The translations under genes were made by a program, and so were the position numbers. Below, in pieces: positions 53,653 to 62,899 of a DNA stretch of 64,000 nucleotides (the stretch's first letter is position 1; every line of letters begins with the position of its first letter). The notes beneath the pieces are model-generated. The model saw only the letters and a program-made list of their open reading frames with translations, did not search any database and was not told the origin of the DNA. The DNA comes from Rhizobium leguminosarum (GTDB taxonomy: Bacteria > Pseudomonadota > Alphaproteobacteria > Rhizobiales > Rhizobiaceae), in assembly GCF_017876795.1 (NCBI RefSeq), contig NZ_JAGIOR010000004.1:310001-374000 (forward strand). Reading direction: 5' to 3'.

Positions 53653-53746
53653 ACCCAGAGAATCACATTTCCGCGAATCATAGTCAAGAGTCTTTGGCAC
53701 CGAATTTGGTGAGCTGTAATCTTTTGCCTTGAAGAAGGCGAAGAAA

Positions 53747-55039
53747 ATGGAAAGCGGAAGTGTGACGACGCCCTTCGGGCGGCGGTCGGTGACGCTTGGC
53801 ATGTTAGCAAGCCAGGCGGCTGCTCGAAAAATCGAGCCCGGCCAATCAATTGATAAATGGAAACTCTATCGCGCGCTGTGCGAGGCCAGGCCGTTGCTCG
53901 GCATCACAGACCGGGCGCTCGCCATCCTGAACGCCTTGCTGAGCTTTTATCCCAAGGCAGAGCTCTCCGAAGACAACGGGCTCATCGTGTTTCCTTCCAA
54001 TGCACAGCTTTCCCTGCGCGCGCACGGAATGGCGGAGCAGACGATCCGTCGGCACCTGTCGACCTTGATCGAGGCGGGGCTGCTGATCCGCAAGGATAGT
54101 CCAAACGGCAAGCGCTACGCCCGCAAGGAGCAGGGTGGGGAACTGCGCGAAGCATTCGGCTTTTCGCTGGCGCCGCTGCTCGTGCGCGCTGAAGAGATCG
54201 AGCGCCTGGCAGCGGAGGTGGTGGCGGAGCGAATGCACCTGCAGCGGCTAAGAGAGCGTCTGACGCTTTGCCGACGCGACGTCGCCAAGCTGATCGAGAT
54301 GGCCTTGGAGGAGGGTGCTGCTGGTGATTGGAGCACTATTCATCTGCACTTTCGCAATGTCGTCGAGCAACTGCCACGGTCGCCATCCGCCGAACAAATC
54401 GCCGCGACGCTAGATGAATTGGAGATGCTGCGCGAAGAGATCCTCAATCAGTTGGAAATGCAGGCTAAAACTCATAATCCTAGCGGCAATGCCCAACAGT
54501 CTGAGCGGCACATACAGAATTCAAACCCACAATCCATTACTGAACTTGAACCAAGCTTCGAACCGAAGCAGGGCGCGCCGGCGGATGATCGATCGGCAGG
54601 TCGTGACGAACCGACAGCCCGAGTACTGAAGGATGAAGGAAAGAGCGAGCCTGTCTCGGGTGCACGCGCTGCCTCCACTGCCAACACTGCGCTCAAATCC
54701 TTCCCGCTGGGGCTGGTGCTGCAGGCCTGCCCGGAAATCATGGCATATGGGCCTCAGGGCTCGATCGGCACCTGGCGCGATCTGATGGCCGCGGCTGTGG
54801 TCGTTCGGTCGATGCTGGGCGTCAGTCCATCGGCCTATGAAGAGGCCTGCGATATCATGGGTGCTGAAAATGCCGCCACCGTGATCGCGTGCGTCCTCGA
54901 AAGGGCAGGGCATATCAACTCCGCCGGCGGCTATCTGCGCGATCTGACACGCCGCGCGGAGAGGGGAGAATTCGCCATCGGCCCGATGTTGTTGGCGCTT
55001 GCCCGCACCAATTCGCCGATCCGAGGGAAGACAGGATGA
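53747..55039 (+). CDS. repC: Replication initiator RepC
   Basis: 430-residue initiator, essential and specific to repABC plasmids. The ATG at 53747 follows AGAAGG; a TTG at 53729 would lie in the leader. The N-terminal domain (RRSVTLGMLASQ... to ~260) contains the winged-helix DNA-binding part (AEQTIRRHLSTLIEAGLLIRKDSPNGKRYARK). A variable, AT-richer linker (about 245-315) precedes the C-terminal domain (LGLVLQACPEIMAYGPQG). The origin normally lies within this gene. Confidence 0.95.
   Translation: MESGSVTTPFGRRSVTLGMLASQAAARKIEPGQSIDKWKLYRALCEARPLLGITDRALAILNALLSFYPKAELSEDNGLIVFPSNAQLSLRAHGMAEQTIRRHLSTLIEAGLLIRKDSPNGKRYARKEQGGELREAFGFSLAPLLVRAEEIERLAAEVVAERMHLQRLRERLTLCRRDVAKLIEMALEEGAAGDWSTIHLHFRNVVEQLPRSPSAEQIAATLDELEMLREEILNQLEMQAKTHNPSGNAQQSERHIQNSNPQSITELEPSFEPKQGAPADDRSAGRDEPTARVLKDEGKSEPVSGARAASTANTALKSFPLGLVLQACPEIMAYGPQGSIGTWRDLMAAAVVVRSMLGVSPSAYEEACDIMGAENAATVIACVLERAGHINSAGGYLRDLTRRAERGEFAIGPMLLALARTNSPIRGKTG
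54460..54565. other. Probable origin of replication (oriV) inside repC
   Basis: The locally most AT-rich part of repC (AAAACTCATAATCCTAGC, CATACAGAATTCAAACC, CAATCCATTACTGAAC), where the origin has been placed in related repABC plasmids. The exact site cannot be fixed here. Confidence 0.45.
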
Positions 55040-55273
55040 GATTCGCCCAATCTTCTGCGCGACGTGACGATATGGTTAACGAACTGTGACGGAAATGAAG
55101 ACCGAGATAACTTCTGGTTGGGAGCTTCTTGTTTCGGGATCAAGGAGTTAAGGGATGCTCATCGCTACGGAGCGAGGGAAGGAACGGGTAAGCGGGGCAC
55201 ATTTGGTGGCGGTGTTGAGAAAATCAGCGTGCCACAGCGGCTGGCGTGCTGGCACTGAAGGAACCCGTGGCCT

Positions 55274-55604
55274 TCAAGAGCGTGCTGCAACCAGGGAGGC
55301 AAGCGGCTCAATAGGATGATCTTTGTGACCGATCCCCAACCGATCGCCGAGATAGTGCCAGAACGACAGGCCGAGCTTTTGGCAGGTCTTCATCAGGCCG
55401 AGCATGCTGTCACGCGCCTGCCGACCGTTGCGACTGACCGTGCCGCCGGAAATCTTTCGCTTGATGACAAATCCGCGCAGATCTCTTTCCGACGCATTGG
55501 TATGGAGCGGGGTTTCAGGCCGCTCCAGAACCCGCAGCAGCTCCGCCTTGCGGCGGCTCAGCCGAAACAGCAGTTTGTCGAGATCGTCATAACCGGTGCG
55601 GAGG
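55274..55604 (-). pseudogene. C-terminal remnant of a transposase (IS66-like)
   Basis: Minus-strand reading SLRTGYDDLDKLLFRLSRRK, ETPLHTNASERDLRGFVIK, SGGTVSRNGRQARDSMLGLMKTCQ and FWHYLGDRLGI, ending at a stop at 55274-55276. The TNASERDLR...GRQARD...LMKTC order is that of DDE transposases annotated as IS66-like in rhizobia. The 5' part is cut off exactly at the inverted repeat of the IS5-family element. Confidence 0.6.
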
Positions 55605-56682
55605 GACCGTGTTGCACGGATCAGATGGTAATCAGCATTTAGCCTTTCAGCAAATGATCAGCTGACACGCTCGTAGTTGGCCCTTCCAAAGGCGGACATA
55701 CGGTTGAGCGCACTGGCGGCGATGTGCGTTTCGGTGGTCTGGTTTTCGATGTTCCTGGCGTGCAGCCGGTCACCGATGACCGACTTCCAGCGCCCTATCT
55801 GAGTTTCGATCCGGGATCTCTGATTATAACCGGTCGCGGCCTGCCAGGCCATCCGGCCGTGTTTGGCGATATGCTCGATATGCTGGTTCCGCTGGCAATT
55901 GCCGCCGGGAACAGCGTTCTTCGGAGGCGGGACAACGACATCGACTTCATGTCCGAAAGCGGCCGCCAGGCAATCTGAAACGCCAGAGCCATCATAGGCG
56001 CCGTCTGCCAGAAACCGACCTACCGGTGCATCGACACGTTTGAGAAGACTTGGAAGCACGGTCTCGTCGCCAACGTGCTCGGTCGTCAGTTCGGATGCGA
56101 GAATGTCTCCGCTGTCAGGATCGAGGGCAAGGTGCAGCTTTCGCCAGGTCTTACGAGCGCCTTTGGCACCGTGCTTGTGACCGTTCCAGCCAACCTCGCT
56201 GTAAACCTTCAGTCCTGTGCTGTCCACGATCAGAGTGATCGGCTTGTCGGACGCACGGCGCTTTTGTGCCACCTTCAGGCCCATGCCGCGCCGAGAAAGG
56301 GTCGAGAAATCCGGCACCGGCAGGGCCAACCCCATCAGCTTCGCAATCGACCGCATGAAGCCTTGGGTCTGGCGCAACGCCAGGCTGAACGTAACTCGCA
56401 GTGTCAGGCAGATCTCGATCGCAAGATCGGAATACCTGCGCTGTCCGCCTCGCGTCTGGCGCCGTGCCGCCATCCATTCTTGCGCGACATCCTCCGAAAC
56501 CCAGATCGTCAGATCGCCTCGACGGCGCAGGCTCTCGTTATACGCCGGCCAGTTCGTAACCCGGTACCGCCCCTTCTGGAATTTGCCACGACGGCTATCG
56601 TGAAATTTGTAGGGCATCGGACCGGCTCACAGTTGGGAAAAATGCGGCAATAGCTCCCCAACACGATCCGTGCAACACGGTC
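55605..56682 (-). mobile_element. IS5-family insertion sequence, copy 1 (complete)
   Basis: 1078 bp bounded by 18-bp perfect inverted repeats GACCGTGTTGCACGGATC (55605-55622 and 56665-56682) and holding one transposase. The flanks do not form a target duplication: the left flank belongs to an IS66-like transposase remnant and the right flank to a resolvase remnant. An adjacent deletion or recombination between copies is implied. A second copy, inverted, begins at 63474. Confidence 0.88.
55658..56617 (-). CDS. IS5-family transposase
   Basis: 319 residues, DDE type. N-terminal helix-rich DNA-binding part, then catalytic acidic residues in LIVDSTGLKV (first Asp), GRFLADGAYDGSG (second Asp) and QRSRIETQIGRWK (Glu, in the typical Y-R-E-like context). 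Nearly identical to the truncated copy starting at 63539; within the overlap a CGAGG/CCGGG difference changes one residue (RG versus PG near residue 57). Confidence 0.93.
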   Translation of the reverse strand: MPYKFHDSRRGKFQKGRYRVTNWPAYNESLRRRGDLTIWVSEDVAQEWMAARRQTRGGQRRYSDLAIEICLTLRVTFSLALRQTQGFMRSIAKLMGLALPVPDFSTLSRRGMGLKVAQKRRASDKPITLIVDSTGLKVYSEVGWNGHKHGAKGARKTWRKLHLALDPDSGDILASELTTEHVGDETVLPSLLKRVDAPVGRFLADGAYDGSGVSDCLAAAFGHEVDVVVPPPKNAVPGGNCQRNQHIEHIAKHGRMAWQAATGYNQRSRIETQIGRWKSVIGDRLHARNIENQTTETHIAASALNRMSAFGRANYERVS

Positions 56683-56979
56683 GTGTTCGGGATATTCGCG
56701 GCTTTGGCCGAGTTCGAGCGGGCGCTGATCGTGGAACGGACGAAAGCCGGACTGGAAGCGGCTCGTGCCCGGGGCCGCAATGGCGGCCGGCCCTTTAAGA
56801 TGACACCGGCGAAACTGCGCCTCGCCCGCGCTGCCATGGGCCAGCCGGAGACGAAGGTCGCAGATCTTTGCGCTGAACTCGGCATCACCAGGCAGACCCT
56901 CTACAGGTTCGTCGGGCCGAAAGGCGAGCTGCGATCCGATGGTGAAAAGCTGCTCAGCCGTCGCAGGCGCGAGACCTAA
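56683..56979 (+). pseudogene. C-terminal remnant of a serine recombinase (resolvase/invertase)
   Basis: Begins in mid-gene at the IS boundary with VFGIFAALAEFERALIVERTK, the conserved end of the resolvase catalytic domain (helix E). ARARGRNGGRPFKM and a helix-turn-helix (ELGITRQTLYRFV) follow. The first ~115 residues with the catalytic Ser are missing. Confidence 0.8.
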
Positions 56980-57163
56980 AGCCTTGTGAGGCAGACATCT
57001 TCGCGCCTCCTCCGAGCATTCTGGCCCCAAAGTCGCCAGCGGCCAAACGATGAATGGCGCCATTGAACCGTTTCTTCCCTGCAAACGGATCCGCCGAAAC
57101 CTTGCCGGAGAGCGTGGCCGTCTGTGCGGCAGTGTAGCTCCCAGTCACCGAAGCTGGTCGCGC

Positions 57164-57391
57164 CTAATGGGAGCCGGAGCTGCGGAACGCCTCCCTGAGT
57201 GTATCGGATGGGTGCTCACCGAAGGTGCTGTAATAGTATCTGGCGAAATGCCCGAGATTGCTGAACCCGCAGGCGTAGGCGACCGACGTTACACTCGTTG
57301 TCGGGCTCGGGCTCGCCAGCATCGCCTTGGCATTGCGTACGCGAACCTGCTTGACGAAGGTCATCGGAGAGCCGAGAGTGATAATGGCCAC
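57164..57391 (-). pseudogene. C-terminal remnant of an AraC family regulator
   Basis: 75 codons: PMTFVKQVRVRNAKAMLASP followed by VTSVAYACGFSNLGHFARYYYSTFGEHPSDTLRE, the second helix-turn-helix of an AraC domain. The N-terminal sensing domain is absent and no start with a ribosome site is seen. Confidence 0.7.
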
Positions 57392-57749
57392 CGCGTAAAC
57401 GGCATTCAGAATTCAGCGAGGTGCCGGCTGCTGGTCGGCTTCGGTGCTGATGACGTGCGGCAACGTCCCCCTCGGGTCACGATTTGCCGCAGAGTCGTCG
57501 CGTGGAAGGGCTGATCCGGGTCGGCCGCGCCGGAAGGAGCATCTCGTGGGATTTTGCCCCATCCGCAAACGACCTGAGCGCCGGACGATCGAAGCGGAAA
57601 AGTGGCGCTGTTTTTGCTCTCGTTCCTGTCATAGAGGGTGGTTGCGCCGCTCGCCACCTGCCTATGGGACGCAATCAATCTCCAAGTGAACGCCGTCTTT
57701 CGCCTCCTGACTTTGCTACCGTATATCTGTGCCCCTTTAATGTTCAGGG
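57392..57749. other. Intergenic stretch in the accessory island
   Basis: 358 bp without a recognisable gene or repeat; probably decayed sequence between two gene remnants. Confidence 0.3.
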
Positions 57750-58114
57750 GCGATGTGGTCGGCGAGGTGAGCGACCTGCAGAAGCGAGGTATCGGCCTCA
57801 AGGTCCTGACCGGCGACGTAGACACCACGACGACAACCGGCCGCCTCGTCTTCGGCATATTTGCCACGCTGGCGGAGTTCGAGCGCGATCTCATTCACGA
57901 GCGCACCATGGCGGGGTTGGCAGCGGCCCGCGCCCGAGGCCGGGCTGGTGGGCGGCCGCGCGTCATGACACTGAAGAAGCTGAAGGCTGCCATGGCTATG
58001 ATGGCAGATCGCGACAACGCTGCGCGTGATGTTGCAGCTGAACTCGGCGTTTCGTTGTCGACGCTTTATGCCTATGTAGATGCCAAGGGAAAGGGTTCGA
58101 ACAAGAGCGAATAG
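57750..58114 (+). pseudogene. Second C-terminal remnant of a serine recombinase
   Basis: VSDLQKRGIGLKVLTGDVDTTTTTGRLVFGIFATLAEFERDLIHERTMAG is the C-terminal half of a resolvase catalytic domain, followed by GRAGGRPRVM and a helix-turn-helix (ELGVSLSTLYAYVD). The N-terminal ~65 residues with the catalytic Ser are replaced by unrelated sequence. It is followed directly by a Tn3-type transposase piece, so the two may derive from one Tn3-family transposon. Confidence 0.75.
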
Positions 58115-58583
58115 CCGTCTGCACACAATGCTGATCGAGGCGATGAGGGCCGAGCAGCGTGCGCGACTGGATAGCCTGGTCGCTGTTCCCGAGGGTGGGG
58201 ATGATGTCATCGATCTGTTCGACGTGGTTACGACATCGATGGTGTCGGAGGCGTCCTCGGCCGCCAAGCTTGCAAGGTTGCGGTCGTTGCGAGACCTGGA
58301 CGCAGCGGCACTGAAGTTGCGCGACGCGGCGATCGTCATCCTCGATCCGGAAACACCCGATGACGCTGTCCGCGCTGCGATCTTCGACCTGATCGACAGG
58401 CAAGCGCTTGACGCTGCCGTCGAGCGTGTCGGCACCCTCGCGGAACCTCCCGACGACACCTATTTTACTGAACTCAGGAAGCAGAATCGCAAGATTGCCT
58501 ATACGCCGCGACTGCTCGCTGGCCTCGATCTCGGCGCGGCCCCCGCCGGCCGGCCCTTACTGGAGGCCATTGACTTGCTGTAG
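58095..58583 (+). pseudogene. Internal fragment of a Tn3-family transposase gene
   Basis: Reads ANSRLHTMLIEAMRAEQRARL, LRSLRDLDAAALKLRDA, then ELRKQNRKIAYTPRLLAGLDLGAAPAGRPLLEA. This matches the middle of Tn3-type TnpA, where PALL..I.F.GAPAG.P.LEAL is characteristic. It stops at 58581-58583 and lacks the catalytic part. Different from the remnants at 14516 and 17626. Confidence 0.6.
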
Positions 58584-59235
58584 GTGTCTCAACTGCCGCG
58601 GGCTTCGCTTGAAACGCCAACCTTGCCATCTGAAGCGCCGAAAAGATGAGGACGATCGCGACGATCGGATAGTAGATCCGTTCCGGTAGATGAACTGCCC
58701 CGCCGATCATCGAGCCGGGAAATGGGGATCGTTCCTCCGGGCCGAAGACGAGCCCACGCCGGACCGCGGAGCAGATCGCTGAGGAATTGTCTCGCTGCGC
58801 CCTCACTAAGAGAAAATTCAACACGAAAGGCCTCCGCTGGAGGCGGCAAGTTAGTGGCGCGGCAGCTTATTGCCTTGACGCGAACGAATGACACATTTAT
58901 ACCGACCTGATGGTTTATCCGCCATATAGATATATTAATCCGTCATTAGGAATTTTGACATGCTTGAGAATCCGCGAACCCTCAACGTCGTCGCTCCTGC
59001 TCCATCTGCATCAAGTCGGCGTCTTCCTGTCACGACGGGACATCGGCACTCTCCCAAAAGAAGGACTGTCGCAATGGCCCGCCGCCGCAGAAGCCATTTC
59101 AGAAGACGAGACCACCAGCGTCTATTGTCCAACAGATGGAACGTGCGCCGCCCGTTTCGAAATCGAAGCAACTAGACCATTAACACCCTCATTTCTGGTG
59201 CACGAAGCGCCGGACAAAACACTGTGGAGAACAAA
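58584..59235. other. Intergenic stretch in the accessory island
   Basis: 652 bp. AT-rich from about 58895 to 58960 (CATTTATACCG, ATATAGATATATTAAT), likely promoter DNA for the redoxin gene. Short open frames beginning at 58910 and 58960 (109 and 71 codons) lack recognisable domains and I do not call them. Confidence 0.35.
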
Positions 59236-60343
59236 ATGACCTCTGGTTTCGGTATTGGCTCTCCAGCCCCGTCTATCAAAGTACAGAACTGGCCGCGCGG
59301 CGATGGGATTTCCAACTTCCAGCTCGGCAAGATATACATCCTTGAGTTCTTTTCGACTACCTGCAGTGGTTGCGGGCCGGCGCTGGCCCGCCTGGCGCAG
59401 CTGCAGGAGAAATACAGCGACATGGGTGTTGAAGTCATCGGAGTTGCAGCACATGAACAAGCTGCAACGGCTGACGAGGCCAGAGCCCAGGTGGACGCGT
59501 GGGTGACCGAATGGCTCCCGAATACGAACATGCGGATCGGGTTCGACTTCTCAGCCGAAATGGATAAGCATTGGATGAAAGCTAGCCTATCTTGTTCCGA
59601 AGGCGTTCATTGTCGACCGGGACGGCAGCATCGCCTTTATCGGTGATACGGATGAGCTCGAGGACGTTTTGCTAAAAGTGATTGACGGCAGCTGGCGCGC
59701 CAGCGCGGAAGCAAAAGATGCCGAAAAGGCGCGGATTGCTGAAGGCGAGAGCAATGGTTCGTACAACGCACTGTGTGATCGAATCCAGGCGGCGACAGAG
59801 ATTGAGGATTGGAAGACGGCGCTCGCGGCCTTTGAAGAGGGCATCAATCTTTTCCCGGACATCATCCCCTTGCGCGAGTGGCATCTCGGGACATTGATCG
59901 GAGGAATGCACGACATGGATGCGGGCTGGATAGCATTAGGTCAATTTGCTCGCGATGCGATTGAACGAAACTCTGAAGAGTGGCTTTTTGAGGCGTTGGA
60001 CCAACTCTTCGATCGGGAGTACGATTACTCGGGCCTTCCATCGGCGGAACGCTTTTCGATGGGCAAGGAGCTCTCCGAGCGAATCCTGAAACTGTATCAG
60101 CAACAGGCTCGCTCACGCGCTTGGTCTTCTCTGTCGCTTGCTCTTTACTACCATGAAAGCGGCGACAACGGCCGGGCTGTGGATTTGCTCGAGAAGGCTT
60201 TGAAGTTCGTAGATGGAGAGTCTCTCCCGGAGGACGAGAAGGAGATGGGGCTGCTGCAATTGCTGCACCGCCTGGCGGACTACAAGGGTGAGCAGGTTTG
60301 TCACGGGAAATATTGCGTGCTGCCCCCGCCGAAGCAGCCTTGA
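59236..60343 (+). pseudogene. Redoxin (TlpA-like)-TPR protein gene, frameshifted near 59584
   Basis: First part (59236-~59584): thioredoxin-like domain opening MTSGFGIGSPAPSIKVQNW with redox motif CSGC (Cys43 and Cys46), no signal peptide, so cytoplasmic. The rest of the domain (YLVPKAFIVDRDGSIAFIG) and a helical repeat region (~59700-60343, ETEIEDWKTALAAFEEGINLF-type pairs) are in the next frame. Removing one base at GCTAGCCTAT restores a ~370-residue protein. GGAG precedes the ATG. Either a pseudogene or a base-call error. A shorter paralogue follows at 60520. Confidence 0.75.
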
Positions 60344-60384
60344 AAGGTCCCGGTAGGGACGATGGTTGCCCATCGCCCCCGGCC

Positions 60385-60420
60385 AGATCCGTACGTGCGG
60401 CTACCGCATACGGCTATCGG
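60385..60420 (-). other. Possible group II intron remnant
   Basis: Minus-strand AGCCGTATGCGGTAGCCGCA followed by CGTACGGATCT forms the hairpin motif that recurs in bacterial group II introns (GAGCCGTATGCGG...CCGCACGTACGG). No reverse-transcriptase gene or domain V/VI is seen nearby. Confidence 0.3.
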
Positions 60421-60519
60421 ATGTTGTGACGGGCCGGACGAGATTGATCTGCATCAAGGAATCCACCCGTTATATATGAGATTCAGCCCTATCGAGGCAG
60501 CGAACTTTTTGGAGAACGA

Positions 60520-60984
60520 ATGAAAGCCGATCTATCAGTTGGCTCACCCGCCCCGTCCCTCGCAAAGGCATCCTGGATACAGGGCACTCCTCTTTCGAGC
60601 TTCCGGCCTGGCAAGATGCATATCGTCATCGTCTTTGGGACAAGATGTGGATATTGCCCCGGGGCGCTGATCGCAATGGAAAGACTGCAGGAAAAGTACA
60701 AGGATATCGGAGTTGAGCTCATAGGATTCGCAAATGACAAGGCTGCAACAGCCGACGCGGCTCGAGCGCGTGTAGACGAATGGTTATCCGAAAATATCCC
60801 CAATTCGAACATTCCCATCGACATCGAGTCCGACTCTCAGCCCCAAGTTCTTAGGATCCCCAGATCCCTCTTGTTTCGCAAGCACGATTTGGCTACAGTC
60901 GCTAGGGTTGAAATAAAGCACGCCCACAACACTTTGAAAAGTGGAAATAGGCGGCAGGCGCAAATCTCTTCAACGGCAGTGTAA
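60520..60984 (+). CDS. Redoxin domain protein, short paralogue
   Basis: 154 residues, clearly related to the N-terminal part of the gene at 59236: same opening (GSPAPSLAKASW), CGYC redox motif at Cys43 and Cys46, same RLQEKYKDIGVELIGFANDKAATADAARARV block. After residue ~110 the similarity fades (SQPQVLRIPRSLLF) and there is no TPR part, so it may be a truncated copy. The leader GGAGAACGA matches GGAGAACAAA of the first gene. Cytoplasmic; partner unknown. Confidence 0.7.
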   Translation: MKADLSVGSPAPSLAKASWIQGTPLSSFRPGKMHIVIVFGTRCGYCPGALIAMERLQEKYKDIGVELIGFANDKAATADAARARVDEWLSENIPNSNIPIDIESDSQPQVLRIPRSLLFRKHDLATVARVEIKHAHNTLKSGNRRQAQISSTAV

Positions 60985-61322
60985 CTAGGTTGTGCTTGAG
61001 AATTTTGTAAAAATGAAGTTAATTTGCAGAGATTTGTGGAGTGCGAGAAGTTCTTTCTCGAGCCGCTTGCCTCGTAGTGCTTTGAATAATGTGAGGTTTG
61101 TGCTTGTGCAGAAGAATATTTCGCAGACTCATGCCTAATATATTGATTAAGCATGATATGTATCTGGTATTAAGCGCCGTAACTCAGTTTATACATAAGA
61201 CTCTGGCCGCTTACTGGCAGTAATGTCGGTGTGGTTGATAGCAGAGGACGTTGGCGCATCCGCGAAACCAATTCGATACCGCCGAACGGGAGAGGCGGTT
61301 CACCCAACAAGGGGGAAGTGTC
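60985..61322. other. AT-rich upstream region of the C25 protease gene
   Basis: 338 bp, distinctly AT-richer than its surroundings (TTTTGTAAAAATGAAG, AATATATTGATTAAGCATG), probably promoter DNA. No operator identified. Confidence 0.35.
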
Positions 61323-62891
61323 ATGGATCAGCAACCAGACAAGGTCATCGTCACGAATGTGGCGGCGCTCAAGGGAAAATACGGCGCCAACGGATATGAT
61401 GTCATCAAAAATAGTGTCGACGCGCTTATCTCGGCTGATAAGCAGCGAGGGCTAGTGACGGTTCTTGTTCCTCTTGACGACAAGGGCGTCATGAAGAACC
61501 TGTCCGCACCGCCGGTGACACGTCGAACGGATCCAGCACAAAATAAGGAGGCTATAGACGCCGTTTATCGCGCGCTTGGACCAGATTATTTGGTGATATT
61601 GGGTGCAATCGATGTCGTACCGCATCAGGACATGGCAAACCCTCTTTACGATCCAAGCGGAGAAGACCCAGACGAGTGCGCTTACGGGGATCTTCCTTAC
61701 GCATGCGAAGCGCCTTACAGCCGGAACGCGAAGGACTTCATTGGCCCGACAAGGGTTGTCGGCAGAATACCGGATGTCACGGGAGGAACCGACCCCAACT
61801 ACCTCGCTGAATTGCTTCGTGTTGCAGCAGAATACAAATCCGCCTCACCGCCATCGGTGAACACCTATTTCGCGGTGACGGCACAGATATGGCAAAAATC
61901 TACCGAACTCTCTGTCACCAACACATTCGGGCCTCCGGCCAAGGTCGAGACCGTTCCTCCGAATGACGACGAATGGAGTTCCGACGAACTTGAACGCCGT
62001 ATGCATTTCTTCAACTGCCACGGCGCTCCGGCGAGCTCCCAGTTCTATGGGCAGCCCAGCAGTGGAGCGAACGAATACCCTCCCGCGCTTGACGCGACCT
62101 ATATCGACGGGAAGCTTAAGGAAGGAACGATCGTTGCTGCGGAATGCTGTTATGGCGGCGAACTTTATACGCTTTCCTCGACCCAAAAGCAGATTGGCAT
62201 CTGCAATGTCTATCTCGCAAACAAAGCTTATGGCTTTTTCGCCAGCACGACGATTGCTTATGGCCCTGCTGAGGGGAACGGCCAGGCCGACCTGATATGC
62301 CAGTTCTTTCTTCAAAACATCCTTCGTGGTTCCTCAAACGGACGAGCGGCCCTTGAGGCCCGCCAAACGTTTGTCCGGAAATCCTCGCCCATGGATCCCT
62401 CGGACCTGAAAACGCTCGCTCAATTCAACCTCTACGGCGATCCCTCACTCACGGCGGTCCAAACGCCTAAGGCATTCGTCTTGGCCGCCGCAGCCGACTT
62501 TACACTCGCGGAACGATCGGACCGGAAGGACCGTCGCCGGCTTCTATTTCGCGAAGGCGTTGATCTCGCCGCCAAAGAGCCGGTGCCCACACCGGTCCGG
62601 AGGAAGCCGAAGAAGGCGATACTCGACCGGTTGCAAGCGAGCGCAGAGGCTCAAGGAAGAACAGCGGGTACTCTGTTGTCGTTCTCAATCCGGCATCGAG
62701 GGCGCGCTAAACTCCCGCATGCGCTTGCACAAGCACCTTCACTCCCGACCGCGTTTCACCTACTGTTTACTAAGCCAGTAGAGGATACGTCTTCGTCCCG
62801 CGCTGAAACCGGAATCGTAGACATCGTGGTATTCGTCGGCAAGGAGGTTGATGGTGAGCTCGCCTCGATCACCAAGATAAGGAGCCGCTGA
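61323..62891 (+). CDS. Peptidase C25 (gingipain/caspase-like) family protein
   Basis: 522 residues from the ATG at 61323, preceded by GGGGGAAG. Caspase-fold protease features in order: DYLVILGAIDVVPHQD (89-103), a GDLPYA strand (122-127), VVGRIPDVTGG (145-154), catalytic His233 in HFFNCHGA, catalytic Cys275 or Cys276 in IVAAECCYGGELY, and the LYGDPSLT turn (370-377). No signal peptide is present, unlike secreted gingipains, so it probably acts inside the cell. The ~140-residue C-terminal part is basic and unrecognised. A 78-residue gene follows after 8 bp. A role as a conflict or stress-activated protease is inferred, not shown. Confidence 0.8.
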   Translation: MDQQPDKVIVTNVAALKGKYGANGYDVIKNSVDALISADKQRGLVTVLVPLDDKGVMKNLSAPPVTRRTDPAQNKEAIDAVYRALGPDYLVILGAIDVVPHQDMANPLYDPSGEDPDECAYGDLPYACEAPYSRNAKDFIGPTRVVGRIPDVTGGTDPNYLAELLRVAAEYKSASPPSVNTYFAVTAQIWQKSTELSVTNTFGPPAKVETVPPNDDEWSSDELERRMHFFNCHGAPASSQFYGQPSSGANEYPPALDATYIDGKLKEGTIVAAECCYGGELYTLSSTQKQIGICNVYLANKAYGFFASTTIAYGPAEGNGQADLICQFFLQNILRGSSNGRAALEARQTFVRKSSPMDPSDLKTLAQFNLYGDPSLTAVQTPKAFVLAAAADFTLAERSDRKDRRRLLFREGVDLAAKEPVPTPVRRKPKKAILDRLQASAEAQGRTAGTLLSFSIRHRGRAKLPHALAQAPSLPTAFHLLFTKPVEDTSSSRAETGIVDIVVFVGKEVDGELASITKIRSR

Positions 62892-62899
62892 GAGAGAAC

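Noticed and set aside
58589..58894. A 101-codon minus-strand frame beside the Tn3 transposase fragment
   Set aside because: No recognisable family and no ribosome-binding site; it lies in decayed sequence.
58910..59239. Open frames of 109 and 71 codons upstream of the redoxin gene
   Set aside because: No domain, odd composition, overlap with AT-rich promoter-like DNA and with each other; left uncalled.
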